The notes beneath the pieces were generated by a model. That model did no database searches, had not been told where the DNA came from, and saw only the letters and a list, made by a program, of their open reading frames with translations. Positions 17,818-27,830 of a DNA stretch of 35,000 bases are shown here, piece by piece. The first letter of the stretch is position 1. Every line of letters starts with the position of its first letter. Made by a program: the position numbers and the translations under genes. The stretch lies in contig CAUYUJ010001714.1 of assembly GCA_963575745.1 (NCBI GenBank), forward strand, positions 1-35,000. The letters are read 5' to 3'. Source of the DNA: Prorocentrum cordatum. Lineage: Eukaryota; Sar; Dinophyceae; Prorocentrales; Prorocentraceae.

Positions 17818-18024
17818 GGACACCCGAAATGGGTACGGAAAGAATGGGCACTATGCCCAACAACCAATGTTGTCCCAAACCAACAGCGGCCGCTGTTGGG
17901 CGGGCGGCCTCCTGTCTCGAATGGACACAAGCCGCGGCGGCGTGGACAGCGGATCTTGTTCAAAATGAACAAGATCCGCTGTTGGGCATAGTACCCATTC
18001 TTTCAGTACCCATTTCGGGCGTCC
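17818..18024. mobile_element. Foldback (MITE-like) inverted-repeat element, 207 bp
   Basis: The arms 17818-17862 and 17980-18024 are inverted repeats matching at 42 of 45 positions (GGACACCCGAAATGGG at the outer left). The interior holds two more palindromes: a perfect 20-nt palindrome at 17880-17899 centred on GCGGCCGC, and a perfect 16-bp stem at 17947-17962 and 17966-17981 with loop AAA. The second overlaps the outer right arm, so two folds compete. No clear target-site duplication was seen and there is no ORF, so mobility is an inference. Confidence 0.75.
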
Positions 18025-18168
18025 AGATGGTCCCTGTGCAGCACCCTTCTCACACCCCGGAGTGTTACAAAAGGCCGGCGTTTTCAATAAGGCCGCGCCG
18101 TGTTGTTCCGGATGCATCCTGCATGGCGTTTGCGTGAAATTTGGAATGATTTGTACATAATGATATAT

Positions 18169-18262
18169 GCGAATTCTGAGCGATACCGACTGTTGTCCCT
18201 CGTGCTTGCTTGCGGCGTGCGGATTTTGAGCAATACCGAACGTTGTCGCTCGTACTGCTTGC
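18169..18262. repeat. Imperfect direct repeat, two units of about 45 bp
   Basis: The units at 18169-18213 and 18219-18262 share GAGCxATACCGA, GTTGTC, CTCGT and CTTGCTTGC-like blocks, 50 nt apart. They lie in A/T-richer sequence after the foldback element. No gene was recognised. Confidence 0.75.
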
Positions 18263-18500
18263 TGCTGCAGCCTGATTATATACCGGACTCCGTATCGGTC
18301 GCGAGGTCCAGCAGAGCTGACCAGAGTCATGTCTTGAGCTGCGCACGTAAAAAATGTCCACCTCATCGTCCCCTCCCCCCCCTCCCTCCCTCCCTCTTGG
18401 TCTGCCTTGGACCGGGGTGGGACCAGCTGGGACGGGCCGGGCCGAGGCCACGTGCTCGCTGCCGCCGCGGCGTCGTCGCCGCTGTCGCCGCCGTTGCCGC

Positions 18501-18508
18501 CGTCGTCC

Positions 18509-18605
<97 letters not shown>

Positions 18606-18636
18606 GCTCGCGGTCGTCGTCGTCGTGGTCGTCGTG

Positions 18637-18705
<69 letters not shown>

Positions 18706-18778
18706 GTGGTCGTCGTCGTCGTCGTCGTGGTCGTCGTCGTCGTCGTCTTCGTCGTCGCCGTCGTCGTCGTCGTCGCCG
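18501..18778 (+). repeat. (GTC)n microsatellite, first array
   Basis: Runs of GTC with GTG and GCC interruptions. All three frames on each strand are open through it and give homopolymers (poly-Val, Ser, Arg, Thr), which are artefacts. Confidence 0.95.
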
Positions 18779-18842
18779 AGGCGTTGCCTTTTCCTGCCGT
18801 GGACGGCTGCCGGGGGCCCGCGGACCCGCGCCAGGGCGGTCG

Positions 18843-18908
18843 GCGACCAAGCGTCTTAAGTGTACCGATTCCGGGCCGGATCGGTACACTTATAGGACGC
18901 CTGGTCGC
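18843..18908. repeat. 66-nt imperfect palindrome
   Basis: The arms begin GCGACCA on the left and end TGGTCGC on the right. Both contain GCGTC/GACGC and TAAGTGTACCGAT/ATCGGTACACTTA. The centre is TCCGGGCCGG. It would form a long hairpin or cruciform. It sits about 65 nt after the (GTC)n array. Confidence 0.8.
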
Positions 18909-19837
18909 GGGGCTCCTGTGGGGCGGTTCCGAGGTGTTTCTGGCGCGGTCGGCGGGGGGGCCCGGGCCCTCCGTGAGGGGGGCTTGGACCCACCACAAAC
19001 GACCAACATGGGACATCGACCCCCCCCCCTCGGTGTACCGGGGCCCCCTTGGTACTCTGAGGGGGGGGGGGTCAGTGTACCATTTTCAGGCGTTTGGGGG
19101 GGTTTTCTGGGGCCCTTCCGGGCCGTTTTTTTCGAGCGCCCCGTGGGCCTCTTCTCTGGCGGGGTGGGCCCTTCTGGGCCGGGGTCCCCCTCCCCCCCCC
19201 CCTCCCGTCTTCCCTCCCTCCCTCCCTCCCTCTCCGCTCTCCTCTGGCGGTGCTGGGGTGTGACGGGATGGGCCTGGGCTGGCGGTCTCCCTCCCCCTCC
19301 CTCCCCCGCCCCTGCCCCCCCCCCCTCCCCCCTCGAGGTCCGTAGCGGCGATGGCCCAAAGATTGGACCCCTCCCCAGGTTCGGCGAGTCGTGCTCATGG
19401 ATGCCCTGTTGCGTCCCTGGCGCGGAGGCTCGAGGAGGCGGCGGCAGCCTTCTGGGGGGCCAGCGAGCACGGGTGAGAGAAAATATGCTCCCAGGCCTCC
19501 CTCTTGGTCCCCCCTCCCGCACTCCCTGCCTCCAGCAATTGTGCTGCGATGCGTGGGTTGGGCCGGGCTTGGGCGTGGGCTCAGGTTGGGACGTCTCTTC
19601 TCCTGGGGCGGCTCCCTCCTCCCCTCCATTGCCGGAGTCTCGTACTTGCGTCCCCTCGCCGTGCGCTGACTAGCGCAGCGGCTGGGGAGTCGGGCAGAGC
19701 CCGAAGCGCTTGGGCATCCGTTCCACGGACCGGCGGCCCCGCTTGGTACTCCCCCCCTCCAGGCGGTCAGGCAGGTCGCCCATCTAGCCGCTTCCGCACG
19801 GTCCTCCCTCCCTCCCTCCCTCCCTCTCGGTCCCAGT
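18909..19837 (+). other. GC-rich stretch with possible short exons
   Basis: G and C homopolymer runs and CCTCC blocks dominate. About 19350-19472 reads LARRLEEAAAAFWGASEHG before GTGAGAG (19473), and TCCAG ends at 19535, a possible 63-nt GT-AG intron. I cannot link these to a protein family or to further exons. Confidence 0.2.
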
Positions 19838-19838
19838 T

Positions 19839-19921
<83 letters not shown>

Positions 19922-19951
19922 GGTCGTCGTCGTTGTCGTCGTCGTCGATGT
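19838..19951 (+). repeat. (GTC)n microsatellite, second array
   Basis: About 38 GTC triplets with few interruptions, on the same strand as the array at 18501-18778. Confidence 0.95.
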
Positions 19952-20139
19952 CGACCGGACTGGGCCGGGCTGGGGTGGGGTGTGCTGGGCTGGTCCAGGA
20001 CGATGGTCGCAGCAGAGGGCCCCCGCCGGGTCGTTGCAGGGCCGCTTGCGTTTGCCCTCCCGCGCTCTCGCGGCCCCCCGCTAAAAGGAACCCACGCCCG
20101 GGGGTTCCGAATGCCGCCCCGCCGGGGGGACACCAACCA

Positions 20140-20395
20140 ACCAACCAACCCCCCCTCCTCCCTCCTCCCTCCCTCTTCCCTCCTCCCTCCTCCCTCCTCC
20201 CTCCTCCCTCCTCCCTCCTCCCTCCTTCCTCCTTCCTCCTTCCTCCTTCCTCCTTCCTCCGCCCTCCGCCCTCCGCCCTCCGCCCTCCGCCTCCGCCTCC
20301 GCCTCCGCCTCCGCCTCCGCCTCCGCCTCCGCCTCCGCCTCCGCCGCCTCATCCTCCTTCTCCTCCTCGTCCTCCTCCTCCTCGCAGCCACAGAA
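20140..20395 (+). repeat. TCC-rich and (CCTCCG)n microsatellite before the third retroelement body
   Basis: CCTCCCTCC and CCTCCTT runs lead into about ten CCTCCG hexamers (about 20265-20345) and then CCTCCTC. It ends next to the RT-connection reading frame. Confidence 0.9.
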
Positions 20396-20945
20396 GGGCG
20401 AGACCTGGGCGCAGATCGCGCAGCACGCGGTACTACTAGACGCTCCACACACTCAACAAGATGGGCAGCAGCACGCCGACGCCTACGCGCAGTCTGTGGC
20501 AAACTACGGCGACTCCGCACCTCCACCAAAGCCAGCCTGGTGAACCAGGGCGCGATGGCCTCCGCGAAGTACGGCGTCGCCTTCCACGGCCTGGCCCCCA
20601 CTGCGCTACGTGCAGCACGACGCCAATACGCCCAAGCACTACGTCGCCCTTGGCCTGGACGCTGCCTCACCACATTCCTGGACCTGGAAGGGACCGACCC
20701 CGCCTACACCTTCGCGAGCACGCAGTTCTCCAACTGGTTCGGATGCTGGACGCACAGCCCAGATCTGCGTGCGCAAATCAGACGCGCCTGGCCCAGAATC
20801 TACTTCCGACTGATCAAGGTACCTGCTCACTGCCGCTGGAATCAGAGACGCGGCCCCATCGCAGCCATCATCTTGGCGCTGTGGGAGCTCGGCTGGGACT
20901 CCCGCGGACCAGACCACTGGATCGACAGCGCAGGCAACGACTGGA
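20396..20945 (+). pseudogene. RT thumb/connection remnant of the third retroelement
   Basis: In frame 2 the segment reads KASLVNQGAMASAKYGVAFH and then ALRAARRQYAQALRRPWPG, followed by TQFSNWFGCW and PRIYFRLIK. The small-residue YG block followed by an Arg-rich helix resembles the region after the RT palm in non-LTR elements; no palm motifs (A, B, C) are present. The frame passes to frame 3 near 20945 to continue as the next entry, so a frameshift separates them. Upstream is only microsatellite, so the RT core was lost or never copied (5' truncation). The family assignment is by resemblance and by the RNase H that follows. Confidence 0.5.
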
Positions 20946-23160
20946 AGTTCCCACGAGGACGCCCAAGACACCAAAGACATCCTAGACGCCATCATGCACG
21001 ACGTAAGGCAGCAGCTCTGGAGGACAGCAGCGACCCACTACCACGGCGGAGGCCTCGAGCACAACGGCGCTGACACCACAGAGCTCAAGCGACACCTGCA
21101 ATGGCTCCGAACACACGACAAGCACCGCGAATACGGAGCACTCCTCACCGCTGCCTGCGCGGGAACGTGGACCCGCACTAGGCAGCAGACGACTTTCGCC
21201 CATGGCAACCACCTATGCGAATGCGGGCAGCCAGACACCGACTACCACCGCATCTGGGAACGATGCAGCTGCCGAGGAGACGACGACATCTACGACAAAA
21301 CCGACAGGCTGCAAGCCCGCGCTGCGGCGGGACACCAAACCACCCCAGCCTTCTGGCTCAGAGGCATCACCCCACGAGATTGGTCAGTACCACCAGATTG
21401 CGACACAGCCGAGTCAGCATCCAACATGGGCGAGCTCACCCAAGCCGACAAGATCTGCACCAACGACGGGACGCCCGTGGTAATATACAGCGACGGCTCA
21501 GGCGGGGAGCACTCCCCCGACTGGCGTTACTGGCGTTACCGAAGATGCGGATGGGCGCGGCTAAGACGTGGCAGCACCCACGACGGCGGCTTCAATGTTA
21601 CGGCAGCACGATACGGTCCATTACCCTCCCGACGACAAACGAACAATCGGGCAGAACTCTGGGCACTACTGGATGCGATCAAGCACACCACTGGCGCCAT
21701 GCACTTCTGGAAGGACAGCGAGATCGTAGTCAAGGGCTGGCGAGACCGACGGCACCAACTACAGCCCCACATGGGCAGCAACGACGACCTCTGGGAGACC
21801 ATCGGCAAAGAGCTTGCGCACCGCGACGAGCAAGGGCCAGCTCACATCGAAGCCCACCACATCAACAGCCATCAGACCTGGGAGGAAGCGCAAGGCCGAG
21901 GTTTCCCACTACATGCATGGTCTGGAAACGCACAAGTGGATCGTCTTGCAGAGCAAGCCGCCGCAGAGCACCAACTGGACGCGGGCCAGCTCGGTTGCTA
22001 CCAGTGGGTCACCGCCACCGCCGCCCTCGTCCGCAAGCGCATTACCGCCGCCACTATTGACGCCATCGACAGACGCCCATCAGAAGCACACGAAGTACGC
22101 GCTGCACGACGAGCTCAGCAGCAAGAGTACCGCAAGCAACTCAGACGAAGACGGGATTATTTCGCAGATGGACCACCACGCCCAGTTGGCAAGCGCCCAC
22201 CTACCACCCACAACCTGGCCTGGCCCCGACGGGGAAAGGGTTGGGTGTGCGCCTGCTGCACACAGCGTGTCGGACGAGACACCAGCGTCGCAGCAACACG
22301 AGATTGGTTCCAACAACAATGCACAGGACCACCACCGCGACAAGGACGAGCTATCACCCAGCACGGACGCACGGCTCACGACAGCCACGAGCTGATGTTC
22401 ATCCGAGAGGAATCCCGCTGGGTATGCCGCCACTGCGGTGCCTCCACCACCGAGTATGTTTCGGAGAAGATGCGCACGGAATGCACACGCCGCACTGGAT
22501 ACCGCAGCTTACACTACAAGCTCCTGAAATGGACAGAGCTCGCCGACCACGACCAGGACGGACACGACGAAACCAGCACAGCCACCAGCCAGGAGCGACG
22601 CGATCCAGCACCTGACAGCGACCAAACCGGCACAACGCCCAGCGACGGCAGCCACGAGCCACCAGAGATGCAGGCCAACGAACCCCCACAGACACCACCA
22701 AGGACGCAAGCCGTTTGCTGCAACGGCGTGGAGGGGGAGGAAGAGTACTCCCCGCGTCCACCAGAAATGGCGGTCAGGGGACGTCAGCGAGGAGATGCAT
22801 TTAAAGGCCCTCGCCCGCGCTCCCCGACCGCTCCACAGCAGCCCTACCACCACCAGGACAAGCTGATCGAGCAGCCACCTCTCCAATGCGACGAGCAGCA
22901 AGCCTGTGTGCAACAACCTCAACGGCCCACGACAGCCGAAGCGACTGTATCTTGCATTGACGAGGAACGCCGCAGGCAATGGGTCCGCGGGCTCCTCTAC
23001 GCCGCCAGCCGACCGATCGAAGAACAGCACGACGGCGACCAGCAACAACACGCCAAGCTGCACCACGCCACCGAGCACCACCGAGACCAGCACGACAAAG
23101 ACGACCAGCAGCACCACGCCGCCCAACACCATCGCGACGCCCACGGCCGCGCTGGATTGG
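20946..23160 (+). CDS. Zinc knuckle, RNase HI and C-terminal zinc fingers of the third retroelement
   Basis: This is frame 3, readable upstream of ATG 20994 as SSHEDAQDTKDILDAI. A knuckle-like CECGQPDTDYHRIWERC lies at about 21219-21270. The RNase HI catalytic set is complete: IYSDGSGG (Asp 21492-21494), NRAELW (Glu 21654-21656), WKDSEIV (Asp 21714-21716) and AQVDRLAEQA (Asp 21939-21941). A basic helix follows, then WVCACCTQRV with a distal Cys (about 22240-22325) and HDSHELMF plus WVCRHCGAS (about 22380-22450), matching the arrangement at 15057-15320. The rest is Gln/His/Asp-rich. The open frame continues to TAG 24027-24029 only because the CTC repeat has no stops; the real end is unknown, so I stop where the sequence turns GC-palindromic. 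Confidence 0.7.
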
Positions 23161-23197
23161 AGGGGCCTAGTCCTGCCACCTTCCTTGGAAGGCATGC

Positions 23198-23239
23198 CGC
23201 GAGGGGTGCTCGGGGAGGCCTCCCCGAGGGTGCCTCGCG
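23198..23239. repeat. 42-nt palindrome
   Basis: CGCGAGG and CTCGGGGAGG pair with CCTCCCCGAG and CCTCGCG, with a 4-nt internal loop (GGTG on both sides) and centre GGCC. It lies after the third retroelement reading frame, and GC-rich palindromes continue to about 23396 (GCGCGGCGCGCGCCGCGC at 23379). Confidence 0.75.
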
Positions 23240-23455
23240 AGGTGCTGAGGATCTCGGGGGTGGAGCGAGGACACCACAGAGGACGCGCTCGGCCGCCTTG
23301 CTCCACGCGCCTCCGCAAGACGCGCGTGGAGAAGGGGGCGGCCCTCAGGGGCGCGGCCCCCTAGAGCGGTTGGCCCGCGCGCGGCGCGCGCCGCGCAGCG
23401 GGGAGCCGCGTCGGAAGGAAGAGACTGCCTGCGGCAGAGGGGAATCTCGCGGGAA

Positions 23456-23760
23456 TCCTCCTCCTCCTCCTCCTCCTCCTCCTCCTCCTCCTCCTCTCCT
23501 CCTCCTCCTCATCCCTCCCTCCTCTCCTCCTTCCTCCTCTCGTCCTCCTCCTCCTCCTCCTCCTCCTCCTCCTCCTCCTCCCCCTCCCCCTCCTCCTCCT
23601 CATCCTCCTCCTCCCCTCCTCCTCCTCCTCCTCCTCCTCCTCCTCTCTCCTCCTCCTCCTCCTCCTCCTCCTCCTCCTCCTCCTCCTCCTCCTCTTACTC
23701 CTGCTCCTCCTCCTCCCCCATCCCGCCCTCCCTCCCTCCCTCTCTCCCTCCCTCCCTTAC
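23456..23760 (+). repeat. (CTC)n microsatellite after the third retroelement body
   Basis: CTC triplets with TCT, CAT and CCC interruptions, then CCCTCCCT runs. It matches in type the tract that precedes the body at 20140-20395. Confidence 0.9.
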
Positions 23761-24339
23761 TCCCTCCTTCCCTCTATCCAGCCATCCCTCTTCGTGTGTC
23801 CTTCCGAGGGTACCGTCCCGCCCAAGAGCTGGAACCGCAGGCCCAGCACCGCGGCGCCCCAAGCCGGCCGCGGTCTCTCACTGGCCCTGGCGGGAGCAGG
23901 GGCATGGGAGGGAAGAGGGGGGGCGCCTGCAACCCAATAGATGTGTTGATCCCTTTGACCTGGCATTGGGCAGGCAGGGAGTCGAAAGGACACGTGCAAC
24001 CAAGTACCACTGCCAATTCATCTGTGTAGATCGCTTACGTAATGCTACGACATGCGGCTTTGAGACTACTAAACCGATATCAGCCCTGTGTACCGTCCCT
24101 GCGCCGCGAAAGGCCCCAGTAAACACAAACGAAAAAGGAAGGACGCAGCAGGAAGGATGAATAAGGAGAAGGCGAAGAGGGTCCTCCTTATCCTCTTCAT
24201 CCTCGTCTTCGATCCTCCCCCTACTCTTTCCCCGCCTTCCCTCCCCAGCCTCCTCCCCTCCACCCTTATTTTGCACCTGGTCTCCCTGGCTTCCTCCCCT
24301 TGTTTGTTTGTGTTCTCTTTCTCTGTATGTATACACACC
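23761..24339. other. Gene-free stretch
   Basis: Mixed sequence without a credible gene on either strand. It contains a pyrimidine-rich segment (about 24184-24300). No match to the other repeats in the window was noticed. Confidence 0.4.
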
Positions 24340-24465
24340 TGTGTAGAGAGAGATGCAGAGAGAGCGAGGGGAGAGACCTTTGTACCTGTCTCTCTCTCTC
24401 TCTCGCTGTGTGTGTGTGTGTGTGTGCGTCTCTCTCTCTCTCTCTCTCTCCCCCTCCCTCGTCCC
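24340..24465. repeat. GA, CT and GT dinucleotide runs
   Basis: GAGAGAGA-type purine runs (about 24345-24374) are followed by CT (24390-24409), GT (24411-24425) and CT (24429-24451) runs. The GA and CT parts are mutually complementary and could fold back. Confidence 0.8.
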
Positions 24466-24719
24466 GGCTCAAGTGAACCTCGCGACACCGTGCCTGGCAA
24501 CCGAGCCCCCTGCTATCTGGCTTGGCGAGACGGGACGCTTGTCTGGTAGCCACCGACGGGGTCCCCTCGTCTCCTGGCCGGCCACCGCCCGCGTGCTACT
24601 CCCGCTGCACCCACGAAGGACCGCGCTCCACGCGCCCCAGCCGAGGCTTCCAGCCTCGCGAGGAGGGCGGCCTGCGCCAAGGCCCCCGATGCTGCAGGGG
24701 CTGATCGTGTCGCACCAGC

Positions 24720-24953
24720 ATGCGATCCGGTTGTGTCCGTCGCCTCCGAAGAGGTGCACCGCATGCATCCACGACAGACACGGACGGCCTCCAGCCCACC
24801 GAGCTGAGGAAGGCCCTCCAGCGTCTCTGTGGCCTCGTCGTCGTCGGCGGCGGCGGCATCGTCGTCATCGCCGTCGTCGCGGGAGCCTTCTTCAGCGGGT
24901 TCGGGAGGCTGCAGCCGTACAGGTGGTGTCCGACGGTCCAGGTCTGGCCGTAG
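24720..24953 (+). CDS. Possible small membrane-segment ORF or exon
   Basis: The segment reads DTDGLQPTELRKALQRL, then a strongly hydrophobic stretch VVVGGGGIVVIAVVAGAFF (about 24837-24893), then FSGFGRLQPYRW and a stop at 24951-24953. A charged helix followed by one membrane-length stretch is compatible with a real terminal exon. The hydrophobic part is partly made of GTCGTCG-type triplets, so it may be a translated microsatellite. I do not recognise it and would not claim an EF-hand from DTDG alone. Confidence 0.2.
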   Translation: MRSGCVRRLRRGAPHASTTDTDGLQPTELRKALQRLCGLVVVGGGGIVVIAVVAGAFFSGFGRLQPYRWCPTVQVWP

Positions 24954-24984
24954 CGCTCCTGGCGGGACGGGGCTGTCGGACAGG

Positions 24985-25600
24985 CGGGGGAGAGGGGAGG
25001 GCAGGAGAAGTGGGGGGAGAAGAGGGGAGAAACGGGGGGGGGGGGAAGTGAGATGGGAGAAGAGACAAGCTAGGTGCGCTCGCGCCATGACTGACATTCT
25101 ACCCCTCCCACCCGTCCCTTCCCATTGCGCTGAGTTTCTCTATCCACCGACGAGTGGCAAAGCGGATCTGGAACTCCAAAAAGACTCCATCGCGTGATGC
25201 GCTGTTGGATCGGGGGAGCTGTATACATCTGAGGAGGAGAGGGCGGATGAGCAGGAGGATGAGCAAAGAAAAAGGAGAAGGATGAAGGATGAGGCCGCGG
25301 ACGAACCGCAGCAGAAGGAACTGGAGTGGAATGAGCGAAAAGGGGAGCGACAACGACGGACTCGGATCCGGAAAATCGGCCCGCGCAGAGGTGAGAGCGC
25401 CAGCATGAACGACGGGATTGCCAGGGCCAGCGATGGTCGGATTGGAAAGACACATCTGAAAACAAACTCGGAGCAATCCGGTGTGAGATCAATGCGCGAC
25501 TCTCAGGACGTCTTCGGGGTAGAGAAGACAGCAGCACTCGTATTGTGCGGTTGTGGAGAGGAGGATTGGGAAGGAGGGCAGCGGGGAGAAGAACAGTGGC
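24985..25600 (+). repeat. Dispersed repeat family R1, copy a
   Basis: The left edge is a purine run ending at GGTGCGCTCGCGCC (about 25074-25086). Then follow ACCCCTCCCACCC, a TATCCACCGACG block, a purine-rich part with GGCGGATGAGCAGGAGGATG (25240), GGCCCGCGC (25378) and a right end near CGTATTGTGCGGTTG (25539). The same ordered blocks occur in copies b, c and d. The open frames are Arg/Glu-rich and not shared between copies, so it is probably non-coding. Confidence 0.75.
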
Positions 25601-25662
25601 GACAGGACGGGAAGGGGGGGGAGGAGGGGGCGGGGGGCAGAGAGAGAGGGAGAGAGAGAGAG

Positions 25663-25663
25663 G

Positions 25664-25713
<50 letters not shown>

Positions 25714-25726
25714 GAGACAGACAGAC

Positions 25727-25795
<69 letters not shown>

Positions 25796-25856
25796 CAGAC
25801 AGACAGACAGGCGTAAAAGGCAGAGGCAGAGGTAGAGGCAGAGGCAAAGGCAGATG
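25663..25856 (+). repeat. (GACA)n microsatellite and GGCAGA repeats
   Basis: About 37 GACA units (25663-25810) with a few GAGA interruptions, followed by GGCAGA/GGTAGA hexamers to 25856. The Thr-Asp-Arg-Gln translations are artefacts. Confidence 0.95.
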
Positions 25857-26339
25857 GAGAGAGAGGGAGAGAGTGCCAGGCACAACAGATTAGGTGAGGA
25901 GGGAAGGAAGGCCACTGGGAGCGCCAACCCGCGCCGCGCCACGGCGCCGGTCGCTCTCCTGGAAGTGCCAGAGGTAGGCGGGCTGCAAGAAGCCTGGCGG
26001 TGCGGGGAAGGCAAGATCAGCCAGTACCGAATCAGGGAATCAGATCGAATCGAAGTGTGCGCTGGCTCGAAAAAGAACCTGATAAATCGGATCGAAGTGG
26101 ACCCTCGAGGCGGCGGAGGAGATCAGCTGGCCACGATGCCACGATGAGCTCATATAAAAGCACAGTGCTTAAACATGGGCCCTGAGACGCTCAAGCAGAA
26201 GTTGTCAGAGGGAGCCCTTGGCGAGGAGAACCCAAGGCAGTCCGCACGGGCCAAATTCTTGGATGCCGCCAGCGTCCACCCGAAGGCACCTGGTGCACTT
26301 CGGGAGCTTACCCCCGAGCATCCGTCTCAACAGCGACGT
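25857..26339. other. Gene-free stretch
   Basis: Mixed sequence with no supported gene. GAATCAGATCGAATCGAAG and GGATCGAAGTGGACC (26035-26105) are a small local repeat. The rest gave no recognisable match. Confidence 0.35.
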
Positions 26340-26600
26340 GGACGGGAGGGGTGGAGGGAAGAAAGTGGGAGGGGCAACTTGGTGCGCTCGCGCCTTATCT
26401 GACATCCTACCCCTCCCACCCATCCTTTCCATCGGGCTGTTGACTTCTCTATCCGCGGACGCGTGTTATAGCGGACCTGGAATTGCCCTGAAGAAAAACA
26501 CATCATGTTAAGCGAAACCGGAAAAGGAGAGCTGCATACGTAGGAGGGGGAGGAGGAGAAGGAGGAGGAGGAGGAAGAGGAGGACCAGTGCAAACCCAGA
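26340..26600 (+). repeat. Dispersed repeat family R1, copy b (5' half)
   Basis: It shares with copy a the purine run, GGTGCGCTCGCGCC (26376-26389), ACCCCTCCCACCC and TATCCGCGGACGCGTG (26451), then GAGCTGCATACGTAGGAGG and a GGA-rich tract. Instead of the right half of R1 it runs directly into the R2 repeat. Confidence 0.8.
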
Positions 26601-27410
26601 ATCATATTGGAATAAACCCCTCCTCCAAGCTCCCTCTTCATAGGCCCCTACAACGGTTCATTTCCTCTGAGGGGACTGCCCCGTTGGAAGACAACCGTTT
26701 GAAGACCCTGAAGCATGCCAAAACATGATTATCGGAACTCCAACGCCACGGATCATCCTGACTGTTGCGTCTTGACGCTCCTGATCCGTGCCAGAACGCC
26801 ATTCCTGGGACTTCAACACCGCGAATCCATCTAACTGTTGCATCCTCATAATCATGAATATTTCCAGAACGCCATTGCTGGCATGTTGATCACAAGAACC
26901 CTCTTCAACTCTTATGATGTTGAACAAGGAATGTGCGCGGTGCGAAGGCGACAACCACATTCTGAAAACCAACCGCCCTCAATCCGTGAAACTCTTGCCG
27001 AAATTACGAATATGTGCAGCGCTAAGGCGAGAGCCACATGTTGAAAACCACCCGCCCTCAATCCGCGAAACTCTTGCACTTAAAAAACGAATGCGTGCGG
27101 CGCTAAGGCGTGAGCTACATTTTGAAAGCCACCCGCCCTCAATCCATGAAACTCTTGCAAATGTCAAGAACGAGTGTGTGCGGCGCTAAGGTAAGAGCCA
27201 CATGTTGAAAACAACCAACTCTCAATACGTCAAACTCTTGCAAAATTGCTTGAGTGTGCGCGGCGCTAAGGCGAGAGCCACATTTTGAAAGCCACCCGCC
27301 CTCCATGTGTAAAACTGTTGTCAATTTTAAGCTTCAGGGTCATAAATTGTGAGAAATGTCAGGCGAAATGCCCAGCTCGCCCTAAGAACCGGCCTCGGGG
27401 TGCGAAAGGG
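26582..27410 (+). repeat. Composite repeat R2, copy A, with an 80-bp satellite
   Basis: It starts GACCAGTGCAAACCCA, followed by about 340 bp that matches the leader of copy B (CCTCCTCCAAG, CCGTTGGAAGACA, CCATTCCTGGGACTTC). Then come five units of about 80 bp (26930-27330), marked by GCGGCGCTAAGGCGAGAGCC, TTGAAAACCACCCGCCCTC and GAAACTCTTGCA. The tail from GCTTCAGGGTCATAAATTG to CTCGGGGTGCGA also matches copy B. Short open frames run through the units but are not strongly conserved. Confidence 0.85.
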
Positions 27411-27419
27411 AAAAATCAG

Positions 27420-27830
27420 CTATAAGGAAAAGAAATGAAGGAGGAGGAGGAGGAGGAGGAGGAGGAGGAGGAGGAGGAGAAGGTGGCGGATGAGCAGGAG
27501 GATGAGCAAGAGGAAAATGAGGAACTCAGACCCAGAAAAGTGGCCCGCGCTCGTATGAGAGCGTCATTTAAACGACGGGAGCAGCACGCGAATCCTTTAA
27601 AAAAAAACCAACGATGCAGCGGGAGCACCACTCTGAAGGGCCAAACCAAACCAATCAGAGTGTTAAAAGCATCGGGAAAACGTTTGAAATGTCGTGTGCG
27701 CACAAAAAAAACATACGCGGAAGGGCCCGAATATCTTCCGCACGGAGGCAGGGGAGAGAGGAGGTTCGTATTCAGAAGGTGCAACTGCGGAAAGGAAAGG
27801 AAGAGGCTGACAGCACCGTGAGCGCTCGTT
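27420..27830 (+). repeat. Dispersed repeat family R1, copy c (3' half)
   Basis: It begins in a GGA triplet run, then GGCGGATGAGCAGGAGGATG (27486), GTGGCCCGCGCTCGTATGAG, ACGACGGGAGCAGCACGC, and a right end with GCGGAAGGGCCCGAATATCT and CGTATTCAGAAGGTGCAACT. The same order occurs in copy a and, on the other strand, in copy d. Confidence 0.8.

Noticed and set aside
18065-19263. Poly-Val, poly-Arg, poly-Thr and poly-Ser frames
   Set aside because: All frames are open across (GTC)n on both strands, which is a property of the repeat.
22509-23318. Minus-strand frame with hydrophobic Val/Leu stretches
   Set aside because: It is antisense to the Gln/His-rich tail of the RNase H protein and reflects codon composition.
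24720-24953. EF-hand followed by a membrane helix
   Set aside because: Only DTDG resembles an EF-hand loop and the rest of the loop is missing; the hydrophobic part may be a translated GTC-type repeat.
25282-25893. Asp/Arg/Gln/Thr repeat protein
   Set aside because: Translation of (GACA)n and of the R1 repeat; not conserved between R1 copies.
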